The notes under the pieces were generated by a model that saw nothing but the letters and a program-made list of their open reading frames with translations, was not told the origin of the DNA and searched no databases. From Candidatus Yonathbacteria bacterium RIFCSPLOWO2_01_FULL_43_27 (GTDB taxonomy: Bacteria > Patescibacteriota > Minisyncoccia > Phycocordibacterales > UBA1550): a stretch of 59,674 nt of DNA. A program made the position numbers and the translations under genes. Numbering within the stretch: the first letter of the stretch is position 1; the number at the start of each line of letters is the position of its first letter. Location: contig MHUV01000007.1 in assembly GCA_001823545.1 (NCBI GenBank), forward strand, positions 1-59,674. Reading direction: 5' to 3'. Shown piece after piece: positions 10,427-19,779 of the stretch.

Positions 10427-10440
10427 TTAATATATACTAA

Positions 10441-11841
10441 TTATTTCTTAGATTTTACAACCACAATCCCCAACTCCTGCAATTGCTCTGCGCTCACTTC
10501 TGACGGTGCTTCCATCATTAGGTCGCGGCCTTCGCCGGTTTTTGGGAAAGCGATCACTTCGCGGATATTGGGCTCATTCGTGAGGATTGCCAAGAGACGG
10601 TCAAGGCCCCATGCAATACCTCCGTGTGGTGGCGCGCCGTATGAAAACGCATCGAGCATATGCCCAAAGTTTTTGCGAATATTTTCCTCGGTGTGTCCCA
10701 ATATTTCTAAAACCTTGATGAGCGCTTCAGGGCGATGATTGCGGATACTACCCCCTCCAATTTCATATCCGTTGAGTGCCACATCGTACTGTGTCGCCAA
10801 AATCTCACCAATCTTTTCTTTGTTCATCAGCCATTCGTAATGCTCTGGCATTGGCGCAGAAAAAGGATTGTGAGTAAATGTCCATTCTCCCGCTTTGTTT
10901 TTTTCAAAAAATGGAAAATCAACAACCCAACAAAATGCCAAAAGATTTGGATCATTTTTGTCCTCGCGCATATCTGGCTTGTCGTTGCCGTATTTTTCCA
11001 TCGCCTCTTTGTAAGTGATGCGCGGAAACGGTATCGTCTGTATTTTTTTCTCTGGCGCAAGTGTTTGCACAAGCTCGATCAAAAGCTTTTCGTTGAGCTT
11101 CATAATGTCCTCTTGTGTTGTAAACGAAAGCTCCATATCGAGCTGAGTGAATTCTGGTTGGCGATCACCGCGCGTATCCTCGTCGCGCATACAACGTGCG
11201 ATCTGGAAATATCGCTCCATCCCCGCCACCATCAAAAGTTGTTTATACTGCTGGGGCGATTGTGGAAGCGCGTAAAATTTTCCTTGTTCAATACGTGACG
11301 GCACAATGTAATCGCGCGAACCCTCGGGTGTTGATTTTGTAAGGAGAGGGGTTTCTATTTCAAGAAAGCTGTGTTTAGAAAGAAAATTACGAATATGAAG
11401 AGCAACCTCATGACGCAAACGCATATTACGCTGAAGGCGTGGGCGACGAAGGTCGAGGTAGCGATACTTGAGGCGCGTTTCTTCCCCTATCTCGTGACCA
11501 TCTGAAGTTACATCCATTGGCGGAGTTTGTGCTTCGTTCAATACTACAATATTCAAAACTTCAAGTTCAATATCACCATTGGAAACATCCAATTTTACAT
11601 TTCTCTCTGGGCGCCTGTTTACCTGCGCATTAACCTCAACAACCCACTCTGGACGAATAATTTGCGCTACAGCGAGAGCTTCGGTGTGATTGGGGAGTAC
11701 CACCGCCTGCACCTTGCCACTCATATCACGCAAATCCAAGAAAACCATCTTTCCTTGATCACGACGAATATCCACCCAGCCGGCGATCGTTACTTCTTTT
11801 CCTATGTGATTTTTGAGATCCTTGATGTATGTACGTTCCAT
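10441..11841 (-). CDS. aspS: aspartyl-tRNA synthetase, short form lacking the GAD insertion
   Basis: Bacterial AspRS motifs; YGNDKPDMREDKNDPNLLAFCWVVDFP bridges where the GAD domain normally lies. Confidence 0.93.
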   Translation of the reverse strand: MERTYIKDLKNHIGKEVTIAGWVDIRRDQGKMVFLDLRDMSGKVQAVVLPNHTEALAVAQIIRPEWVVEVNAQVNRRPERNVKLDVSNGDIELEVLNIVVLNEAQTPPMDVTSDGHEIGEETRLKYRYLDLRRPRLQRNMRLRHEVALHIRNFLSKHSFLEIETPLLTKSTPEGSRDYIVPSRIEQGKFYALPQSPQQYKQLLMVAGMERYFQIARCMRDEDTRGDRQPEFTQLDMELSFTTQEDIMKLNEKLLIELVQTLAPEKKIQTIPFPRITYKEAMEKYGNDKPDMREDKNDPNLLAFCWVVDFPFFEKNKAGEWTFTHNPFSAPMPEHYEWLMNKEKIGEILATQYDVALNGYEIGGGSIRNHRPEALIKVLEILGHTEENIRKNFGHMLDAFSYGAPPHGGIAWGLDRLLAILTNEPNIREVIAFPKTGEGRDLMMEAPSEVSAEQLQELGIVVVKSKK

Positions 11842-11847
11842 ATAATT

Positions 11848-12108
11848 TTAGTGATATAACTTTCTTTTTACTTCTTCGATTGCGTCATTGTGTGTTTCGC
11901 TGTCAGCCAAGCGGTTAAATAAAACGCTCCCCTCTTCATCGATAAGCTCACGGAAACGACGGGAATACGCATCGATCCAAACTCCTGACTTATCTTCACC
12001 AAACGCCATCATAAGTTCAATTTGCGCCTTGTTGGTGACTTCCAAACGATGTTCAGCTGGGTCAACTTTTTCCTCTACCCATTGCCCAATTTTTTCTAAC
12101 ATTCCCAT
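11848..12108 (-). CDS. hypothetical protein
   Basis: 86 aa ORF between aspS and trpS, same strand. Confidence 0.6.
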
Positions 12109-12125
12109 GATATAAATATAAAAAA

Positions 12126-13103
12126 TTATAATGATAACAGTAACCCAACTTTCTCGCGCACGTCGTGCATCATTTTCTGTGCCTCGGCACGTGCAACTTC
12201 ACCTCCTTCACGCAAGATACGAAGTACCGCCTCGGGGTCGCGTGCGATGTCTTCACGGCGAGAACGAAGTGGGGTGATAAATGCACGAAGGTTATCAATT
12301 AAAATTTCTTTTGATTCTTTGTAGCCAATACCACCAGCAAGGTACCTCGTACGAACGTCCTCAAGATTTTCTGCTTTCAAAAGTTCGTGGAATGCAAACA
12401 CGTTGCACGTTGCGGGATCTTTTGGTTCCTCGATACCCTTCGAATCCGTAGGAATACTCATCACTGCTTTTTTAATTTCTTCATCAGAGGCAAAAAGGCT
12501 TATCACATTGCCGTAACTCTTGCTCATTTTGCGACCATCGGTACCCATAACCGTTTTCACTTCAGGAAGAATCATCGGTTCAGGAAGCTTAAACGTCGCG
12601 CCAAAAACATGATTGAATTTTTGTGCAATATCGCGTGCAATTTCAATGTGCTGTTTCTGGTCTTGCCCCACCGGTACCACATCAGTACCATACATGAGAA
12701 TGTCTGCCGCCATAAGGACTGGGTAATCAAACACTCCCACATTCACCTCTTTGTTTTTTTGCTCGGCATCCTTGTATGCATGCGCGCGCATAAGGTACGG
12801 AACAGAAATAAGAGTGTTGAAAATCCAAGAAAGTTCAGTCACCTCAGGCACATCTGATTGAAGAAAAAGGGTGGTCTTTTTAGGATCAAGACCAATTGCG
12901 AGGTAATCCATCGCCACATCGAGGGTGAGCTTTTTTAAGAGCGCGCCATCCGAAATACTGGTCAGTGCATGATAGTTCACTACAAACGCAAACGAGCGAT
13001 AATCGTTTTGAAAATCAACCAATTGGCGCATTGCACCAAAATAGTTGCCCAAATGCACTGTTCCTGTCGGTTTTATCCCCGTAAGTAATGTTTTCTGCAT
13101 CAT
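12126..13103 (-). CDS. trpS: tryptophanyl-tRNA synthetase
   Basis: [27 protein letters not shown]. Confidence 0.95.
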
Positions 13104-13171
13104 TTCATCTTACCAGAAAAACGATGTTTATTGAAGGGTATCCCCTCAATATACTCGTTATATAAAATAAT

Positions 13172-13201
13172 AACCCTGCTCCGATAAATTGGAGCAGGGT
13201 T
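13172..13201 (-). terminator. Rho-independent-type hairpin
   Basis: AACCCTGCTCC...GGAGCAGGGTT. Confidence 0.75.
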
Positions 13202-13222
13202 AAATTCTAAACCCTAAAGAGC

Positions 13223-13834
13223 CTAGGATTCAGTACTGGCGTGCGACACGACGAATGCAGACCCACCGGCTCTATTCCACACTTTATCACTCTCGTTGCA
13301 GCACGCGTAGATCCAACTACCACCATCACCACGATATACACCTAGAAAGCGCGGTTTGCCGTTAGGAGTGATGATGGATTCGTGCATGGCAATGATGTAC
13401 CACAAACCCATGGCCTCTAACTCATCGTCCGTGAACTTCTCGCGGATGAGGCAGGCCAGTTCAGGTTCAGGTTTGCCGAGCTTGCGATTGTCGGGCGTCC
13501 TGAAAGCTTTCGCATATGCGCGGATCTTCTTCGTTGTCCGGTTGTTGTCCTCGAAGAAACAACCCCGAAGAACGGCAACATCGGTCGTCACGCCGCTCGT
13601 CGGCTTGAAGGAAGGCGAACGGAGCACCTGCTTGGCGTAGTCACCCACGCGGGAGCCTTTGCTTTCGAGTCGGGTGATCCAGTCCTTGCCGGTCGTGCCG
13701 TCCGAGGTGACCGAGAAGTAGATGATGCCGTCTACCTCGCACCACGAACGGACCAGTTCAGAGACCGAAAGTTCATCGGTGCTGAGTTGGCCGGCAGTGA
13801 AATCAGCAGATGCAAATCTGTTACTGTTGCCCAT
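13223..13834 (-). CDS. hypothetical protein; resembles a family recalled as recurrent in Parcubacteria
   Basis: SD AAGGAGG before ATG at 13834; MGNSNRFASADFTAGQLS..., DGIIYFSVTSDGTTGKDWI, VACLIREKFTDDELEAMG-type core. Confidence 0.75.
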   Translation of the reverse strand: MGNSNRFASADFTAGQLSTDELSVSELVRSWCEVDGIIYFSVTSDGTTGKDWITRLESKGSRVGDYAKQVLRSPSFKPTSGVTTDVAVLRGCFFEDNNRTTKKIRAYAKAFRTPDNRKLGKPEPELACLIREKFTDDELEAMGLWYIIAMHESIITPNGKPRFLGVYRGDGGSWIYACCNESDKVWNRAGGSAFVVSHASTES

Positions 13835-13932
13835 AATTGCCTCCTTGCGTTCATATGCGCGTTTTAGTTTTCCTCTCATTCGAGGAAGGAATGTACCTAC
13901 TCGCAAATCGTATCAAAGAACTGTATTAATAC

Positions 13933-13961
13933 ATTATACACCTAATAGACACATATGTCAA
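13933..13961 (-). promoter_or_regulatory. sigma70-type promoter TTGACA-17-TATAAT
   Basis: Perfect consensus hexamers with 17 bp spacing upstream of the 13834 start. Confidence 0.8.
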
Positions 13962-13978
13962 ACGCCAGAGTACGTTTT

Positions 13979-15001
13979 TTACAGCGAAAAACTTTTGATG
14001 TTATAGAGATCTTCTTCAGGCGCCTCTCCTACCGTATCCTTGCCATCCTCAGCAAGCTCATGAGGCTCTGCGGGGCGTGTCGCTTCCTCGACAGTCTCTC
14101 CGAGTGGGGGAAGGTTCTTTGCTTCACTCCCTGCTTCAAGTTCTGCCTGTAAGCGTTTGATGAAATTGCGCACGTCATCACTTGAAAAGAAATCGATGAC
14201 GATTTTCCCTCCGACTTCACGTTTTTCAATCTGCACGCGTGTGCCAAGGCGCTCGGTAAGTTCGTGCTCAAACTCCATAATCTCAGGATCAATCCCCCGT
14301 TCTGGCTTGCGCACTTTGTTCACCGCGATACGACGTGCGATACGTTCTGCTTCACGCACATTGAGCTTCTTAAATATAATTTCCTTAAAAAGGGTCATTT
14401 GCTCCTCCGCGCGATCACCGAGCATAAGGAGTGGACGAGTGTGTCCTTCGTTGATACGTCGCTCAGCAAGTGCGGTGAGCATTTCTTGAGGAAGCGCCAA
14501 AATGCGAATCGTATTAGATACATATTCGCGACTTTTACCAACCTTGTGCGCGATCTGCGCGTGCGTAAATTTGAATTCAGACGCAAGACGGTTAAAAGCC
14601 ATCGCGCGATCAACGGCATTCAGGTCTTCACGTTGGAGATTTTCAATGATCGCAAGTTCTAGTTTTGCTTGCGCTTCTTCTTCTTTTCCTTCTTCGCCAA
14701 TACGAATAAGTACTGGCACTTGGGTTAGTCCCGCAATTTTTGAAGCCCTCAAACGACGTTCGCCTGCAATAAGCTCGTATTCTACGGCAAGACCACCTTC
14801 TGGCTTTTCTACCTCACGACGCGTCACGACGAGTGGCTGAAGAATACCGTACTGTTTAACCGAATCAGCAAGATCACGAAGTTTCTCTTCATCAAATTCT
14901 TTGCGTGGCTGAAATGGATTTGGTTTTATTTTTTCAACTTCGATCCAAAAGATCGCATTCTTATACATTTGATGGTGTTGATTCTCGTGTGGTGTGGTCA
15001 T
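13979..15001 (-). CDS. parB: ParB/Spo0J family chromosome partitioning protein
   Basis: KIKPNPFQPRKEFDEEKLRDLADSVKQYG..., GERRLRAS. Confidence 0.93.
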   Translation of the reverse strand: MTTPHENQHHQMYKNAIFWIEVEKIKPNPFQPRKEFDEEKLRDLADSVKQYGILQPLVVTRREVEKPEGGLAVEYELIAGERRLRASKIAGLTQVPVLIRIGEEGKEEEAQAKLELAIIENLQREDLNAVDRAMAFNRLASEFKFTHAQIAHKVGKSREYVSNTIRILALPQEMLTALAERRINEGHTRPLLMLGDRAEEQMTLFKEIIFKKLNVREAERIARRIAVNKVRKPERGIDPEIMEFEHELTERLGTRVQIEKREVGGKIVIDFFSSDDVRNFIKRLQAELEAGSEAKNLPPLGETVEEATRPAEPHELAEDGKDTVGEAPEEDLYNIKSFSL

Positions 15002-15117
15002 AAGAAATAAAATAGAATTATACGTTCCATCTTAGCACAAGAAATCCTTTGCGCAAGATTTTTTAATACATTACGTCATATGCACATGCCTCTACTAAGT
15101 GAGGAGAAATTTTATTA

Positions 15118-15147
15118 TTTACAAACAACGATATTCAATGTTATAAT
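15118..15147 (+). promoter_or_regulatory. candidate promoter TTTACA-18-TATAAT of the flavin/heme locus
   Basis: Hexamers just upstream of the ATG at 15157. Confidence 0.5.
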
Positions 15148-15156
15148 ATAAGACAT

Positions 15157-15399
15157 ATGGGGCAAATAACAATATTTTTAGGGCACGGGTTGGTATGGTG
15201 GACAGGAATGCTCGGCGGGTTTTTCTTCCTTCTCCTCATTATCACCGCACTCGTAAAACAATTTAATTATAATATTTTTATGGGATGGCAGATCCCGCTC
15301 ACGCCACTTCACCATTGGTTTGGATGGCTTGCGTTTGGACTGCTCTTTATTCATTTCCTTCTCGCACTCTTTAGTTCTGTATTTATGGTCTTCTTCTAA
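15157..15399 (+). CDS. small two-TM protein resembling a ferric reductase/cytochrome b-like segment
   Basis: LHHWFGWLAFGLLFIHFLLAL: H53 and H66 spaced 13 residues in/near TM2, plus H10 in TM1. Confidence 0.65.
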   Translation: MGQITIFLGHGLVWWTGMLGGFFFLLLIITALVKQFNYNIFMGWQIPLTPLHHWFGWLAFGLLFIHFLLALFSSVFMVFF

Positions 15400-15427
15400 A
15401 AAACCATAATAGGACCACGAACACAAG

Positions 15428-16150
15428 ATGAATATTATCGCAAAGATCAAACACTGGTTTACCGAAGCACCATACGTTGAAGGCACGGTCATTGAATCAG
15501 AACGTATTGGCTCACGTATCCAAAAAGTTACCATTGGACTTCCGCTGGATGTCCGTGGCCCCTTTCCTATGGGTTCCTACATTGTCGCTTATACCTGGGG
15601 TTGTATACCTCGCGCATACTCGATTGCAAAAACCGACGGAGGTTCATTTACTCTTCTCGTAAGTTTTAGTGGTGGTGGCGCAGGCGCGCGATATTTCCGC
15701 GATATTACCGTCGGCAAAAAAGTTATTTTTTATGGACCTTTCGACGACTTCCCTTATCGTGCGGGCACTGGCCGTCCAAAAATATTCTTTGCAACCTCAA
15801 CAGGAGTTGCTCCTTTTCGTATGATGGTAGACGCTGCTATCAGCGAAGGTCTTCATGCGACGATCGTACTTGGATCACCCAAAGAAGGCGATGTCGCATT
15901 CAAGGAAGAGCTTGAGGAGCTCTCGCGCACGAACCCTCTCTTTTCTTTTGTCCCCACACTCTCAAACGCTGATCCTAATTGGCAAGGCGCGCGCGGATAT
16001 GTAACTGACTACATTTACAAAAACCCAGAGATCGTACGCTCAAGCGACGTATATATTTGTGGTATTCCCCCCATGACACTCGGTGTTCTCGATGCACTCA
16101 AAAAGATCCGCATGCCACAAGACAAGATATTTGTGCAAAAATTCGGATAA
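15428..16150 (+). CDS. FNR-like FAD/NAD(P)-binding oxidoreductase
   Basis: RAYSIAKT FAD-binding, FFATSTGVAPFRMM NAD-binding, YICGIPPM motif. Confidence 0.88.
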   Translation: MNIIAKIKHWFTEAPYVEGTVIESERIGSRIQKVTIGLPLDVRGPFPMGSYIVAYTWGCIPRAYSIAKTDGGSFTLLVSFSGGGAGARYFRDITVGKKVIFYGPFDDFPYRAGTGRPKIFFATSTGVAPFRMMVDAAISEGLHATIVLGSPKEGDVAFKEELEELSRTNPLFSFVPTLSNADPNWQGARGYVTDYIYKNPEIVRSSDVYICGIPPMTLGVLDALKKIRMPQDKIFVQKFG

Positions 16151-16192
16151 AGAGTATACTTACAATATTACTGATATCTCATCAATTCAACT

Positions 16193-16675
16193 ATGAACAT
16201 AAAAGAATCAACGATCTCTCATGGAATACAAGACGTGCGTAGGTACGGTATCGCTGTTTTAATAGTACTTTTTTTACTCAACGTCATCACATTGGGTGCA
16301 CTTCATTGGGTTGAATCGAACCAGCTTCATAATGAGCTCGCAAAATATATGGAAACGATCCCATCCCCTAGTGCCACAAGCACCACACAGACAATTCGTC
16401 TTCCTGAAGATGTTCTATCATTTCAATTGAGATCTTCTGATCGCACAGGTTTTTACGAAACCTCCCTCGGCACGGGGAAGGACCGACAGGATTATCTTGC
16501 GTACGCAGACCCTAACAAACATTATGTATTAATGAAATCCGAGAAGGCAATCCAAGAAGAAACAAAAGGGTTCGGTATTACACTCCTCGCGCTGTATGCA
16601 GGTGAAGTGATCCTTCTTCTTGGGTGGTGGTTCTTTGTTCGCGCAAAGATACGTGAGATCTTTGACATTGACTAA
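16193..16675 (+). CDS. membrane protein with two TM helices and an extracytoplasmic loop
   Basis: Two TM segments flanking a ~90 aa soluble segment. Confidence 0.65.
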   Translation: MNIKESTISHGIQDVRRYGIAVLIVLFLLNVITLGALHWVESNQLHNELAKYMETIPSPSATSTTQTIRLPEDVLSFQLRSSDRTGFYETSLGTGKDRQDYLAYADPNKHYVLMKSEKAIQEETKGFGITLLALYAGEVILLLGWWFFVRAKIREIFDID

Positions 16676-16697
16676 CAACGATAAATTAATAATTACT

Positions 16698-17276
16698 ATG
16701 CCAACATCCTTTTCAAAAAATATTCAAAAATTTCTTGTGCTCTCATTTACTGCCGTCGCGTTGGTAGTGATCGTCATTGGCGTCAGTCGTACCAAAAAAA
16801 CTGACGTTACTACAGATGCCAACAATGCATCCCCCACCCCTACACCAATAGACACCACCGGAGCGAAAACGTTCACAGGCACCTCCTACCAAACGCCGTG
16901 GGGTAACGCCGTTGCTTCTATTTCAGTCAAAAACGGCAAAGTTGTTGCTGTTACGATGCCTCAAGTACCAAACTCACCACCAAGCATCTTTGCAGAGCCA
17001 TACCTTGTCGACCAAGCACTTCGCACAGGAAGTGCTAACATCCAAGGTGTGTCTGGCGCCACCTTTACAAGCATGGCGTTTAAATCTTCTCTTGAAAATG
17101 CTCTTCTTCAGGCACAAACACAAGGAGAAACGATTACCGGAGGTACCGGCACCACGACCTCGACAGCAAAACCCGTAGTTCCACGTAAATACCGCGACGA
17201 TGATGACGAAGATGAGGATAGCGACGATGATTTCTTTGATTTTGACGACGACGAAGACGACGATTCAAGTCTCTAG
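16698..17276 (+). CDS. membrane-anchored FMN-binding domain protein with Asp-rich tail
   Basis: N-terminal TM; TPWGNAVASISVKNGKVVAV...NIQGVSGATFTSMAF; DDDDEDEDSDDD tail. Confidence 0.85.
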   Translation: MPTSFSKNIQKFLVLSFTAVALVVIVIGVSRTKKTDVTTDANNASPTPTPIDTTGAKTFTGTSYQTPWGNAVASISVKNGKVVAVTMPQVPNSPPSIFAEPYLVDQALRTGSANIQGVSGATFTSMAFKSSLENALLQAQTQGETITGGTGTTTSTAKPVVPRKYRDDDDEDEDSDDDFFDFDDDEDDDSSL

Positions 17277-17417
17277 TGTATCTTGTACAAGGTTGTACGA
17301 TACGTTTTTTAACGATTTTTTGAGTTTGTAAGATTTTTTTGCTGACATCGTCTTAATATTGGTACGCACTGCGAGACTTTGTTTCGTGGTTGTTTTGAAA
17401 ACTTTTATATTTTATTT

Positions 17418-18509
17418 ATGTCAACATTTTCAAAAAAACTTCAAAAATTCTTCATTTATTTCTTTACCGGTGTTTCGGCAGTTGTTATTGTGCTTGGGAT
17501 TCATCGTGCAAAGGAAACAAACGCGCTGGGAATAAATCCTATTCCTGACAACACGAGCGATATCCCCGGCGACACGTCTGAAACTTCAAGGCAAAATATT
17601 GTAAAAAACTCAAGCATACTCGGTACCTCGGTCGCTCTTCTCGATAAAACAGTTACCGCACAAGGCACCTCATACAAAACACCGTGGGGAAACCTCTCCA
17701 CGAAGATCCAGGTAAAAAATGGCAAGATTGTTGCCGTGGAAATCCCAGAGCTTCCCGATTCTCCTCCAAGTATCTACGCCGAGCCATACCTTATTGATCA
17801 GGCACTTCGTTCTGGTAGTACCAACATTCAAGGAGTTTCTGGGGCAACCGTTACCACCAATGCTTTCAAATCATCTCTTGAAAGCGCACTTGCGACGGCG
17901 CGTAAACAAGAAGGAACTTCCTCAGTAAATTCACCAAAAGCAGTGAGTGCAAAAAATACCAGCACGTCAGCAAAAACTACCTCACAAATTACGACCCCTC
18001 CTCCAGCCTATGCACTACCTCCTGCATACGTACCTCCGCAAGTAAAAACGCAGACAATTTCTCAACCTACACTTACACAGGCAACCCCAAAAGCAGGTGT
18101 ATCAGGGAATTTTACCGGTAATCCATTTTCAACCAAATGGGGAAATGCGGTTGCTTCAATTACCGTAACGAATGGGAAAATTACCGGCGTTACAATGCCG
18201 CAAGTTCCAAACTCTCCTCCGTCTATCGACGCAGAGCCATTTCTCATTTCACAGGCACTCGCCTCAGGAAATGCTAATATTCAAGGTGTGTCAGGCGCAA
18301 CCGTGGTAAGTAATGCATTCAGAGCATCGCTCGAAAGCGCTATTGCAAAAGCAAACGCGCAAGCAGTGACACAAGGAGCAACGACCGTAGTTACAAGCCC
18401 GACAACAACGGCAACTTCTAATACTACAATGACATCTTCAACAAACACTCAACCAACCAAATACAAAAAAAATAAAAGAAATCATGATGACGAAGAGGAC
18501 GACGACTAA
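17418..18509 (+). CDS. membrane-anchored protein with two FMN-binding domains
   Basis: Two SGAT-containing domains (VSGATVTTNAF and VSGATVVSNAF); Pro/Thr linker; acidic C-terminus. Confidence 0.85.
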   Translation: MSTFSKKLQKFFIYFFTGVSAVVIVLGIHRAKETNALGINPIPDNTSDIPGDTSETSRQNIVKNSSILGTSVALLDKTVTAQGTSYKTPWGNLSTKIQVKNGKIVAVEIPELPDSPPSIYAEPYLIDQALRSGSTNIQGVSGATVTTNAFKSSLESALATARKQEGTSSVNSPKAVSAKNTSTSAKTTSQITTPPPAYALPPAYVPPQVKTQTISQPTLTQATPKAGVSGNFTGNPFSTKWGNAVASITVTNGKITGVTMPQVPNSPPSIDAEPFLISQALASGNANIQGVSGATVVSNAFRASLESAIAKANAQAVTQGATTVVTSPTTTATSNTTMTSSTNTQPTKYKKNKRNHDDEEDDD

Positions 18510-18518
18510 TTTATATTT

Positions 18519-19442
18519 ATGAACCAACCCGAACATCGTGTATTTCATTCAATGGGGATCCCCATTCACATAACACTGGTGGGCTGTTCGGCAACAGAGG
18601 CAGACCACGCAGCACAAAAAGCAGAGGCCATATTCAACGAGTACGACCTCCGTTTTAGTCGTTTTAAAAATGAAAGTGAGCTCATGTCGCTTAATAACAG
18701 CAATGGTGTATGGCACAAAGTGTCACTGCCATTATTCCAAGTACTCAAAAAATGCGTAGCACTCTCGGCCGATACCATGGGAATATTTGATGCATCCGTA
18801 GGTGGAATACTTGCATCCTATGGATATGGATTGCCAAAAAAATTCATTCGAAAGACCCCCTTCCCTACGTACCGCGATCTTGCGTTCAACGATCGCGAAC
18901 TTTTGGTGCGTCTTGCGCCTGGACAAATTCTTGAACCAGCGTGTATTGTAAAAGGAATGTCAATTGATGCTGCCGGACAAGCTCTTTCGGAAGTACGCGG
19001 TTTTATGATAAATGCAGGTGGTGATATTCTTACGCATGGTTCATTTAATAATGGCTCAGCATGGAACATTGCCATACAGGATCCGCGTGACCTGCGCGCA
19101 ATTGTCACCACGATAGGTATCAAGAATGCCGGCATTGCAACTTCGGGTATTTACCAAACAGGAGGAGAACACGATGGTGAAAAATGGCACCACCTCATCA
19201 ATATGCAAACAGGAAAACCAGCTAATCGCACCATGAGCGCTACGGTGATTGCACCTACGTGCGAACAAGCAGACATTGAAGCATCGCTCGCAATCCTTCT
19301 CCCCTTCGAACAAACTGTTGCTCGCCTTGAGCAGAGAAAATTGCCATATTTCCTTATTTACAACGATGGGCATATTGCGAAAAATGCCGCTTTTTCGGCA
19401 CTTGAGGTTCCGTTTGACAAAATAGCAACGGATACAGTATAA
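18519..19442 (+). CDS. apbE: ApbE family FAD:protein FMN transferase
   Basis: FNEYDLRFSRFKNESELMSLN, FMINAGGDILTHG, GIATSGIYQTGG, HHLINMQTGKPA. Confidence 0.9.
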   Translation: MNQPEHRVFHSMGIPIHITLVGCSATEADHAAQKAEAIFNEYDLRFSRFKNESELMSLNNSNGVWHKVSLPLFQVLKKCVALSADTMGIFDASVGGILASYGYGLPKKFIRKTPFPTYRDLAFNDRELLVRLAPGQILEPACIVKGMSIDAAGQALSEVRGFMINAGGDILTHGSFNNGSAWNIAIQDPRDLRAIVTTIGIKNAGIATSGIYQTGGEHDGEKWHHLINMQTGKPANRTMSATVIAPTCEQADIEASLAILLPFEQTVARLEQRKLPYFLIYNDGHIAKNAAFSALEVPFDKIATDTV

Positions 19443-19478
19443 TTTAAAAGTGCCTATCCTTAACAAGGGAGTAAACTT

Positions 19479-19700
19479 ATGGAGGAATTTAAAATAGACC
19501 CGATCAAACAGAAGGAACTTCACGAAGAAGTTCTGCAAAAAATTGATCCTCGTATCGCAGAGATTTTACGAAAGCACCTTCATTATTCCACTCCTCAAGA
19601 AGAAGAGGTGCCATTCAACGAGGAGCCTCCAAAAAAGACCTCCCACAAAAATGGACCAGGTGCATTTATCGAGAATTCTATACCAGAAAGCCATCGATAA
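19479..19700 (+). CDS. hypothetical protein
   Basis: 73 aa ORF, upstream AAGGGAG-type SD. Confidence 0.55.
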   Translation: MEEFKIDPIKQKELHEEVLQKIDPRIAEILRKHLHYSTPQEEEVPFNEEPPKKTSHKNGPGAFIENSIPESHR

Positions 19701-19734
19701 ATGTCACCAATAAGGACAGCCGCACGTAGTACAA

Positions 19735-19760
19735 AGAGCGGGGACCCCCCTCCCCGCTCT
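19735..19760 (+). terminator. Rho-independent terminator
   Basis: AGAGCGGGGA CCCCCC TCCCCGCTCT TTTTTT. Confidence 0.85.
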
Positions 19761-19779
19761 TTTTTTATTTATATTTTTA

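Noticed and set aside
10735-11298. 187 aa plus-strand ORF opposite aspS
   Set aside because: Antisense shadow of a well-supported aspS
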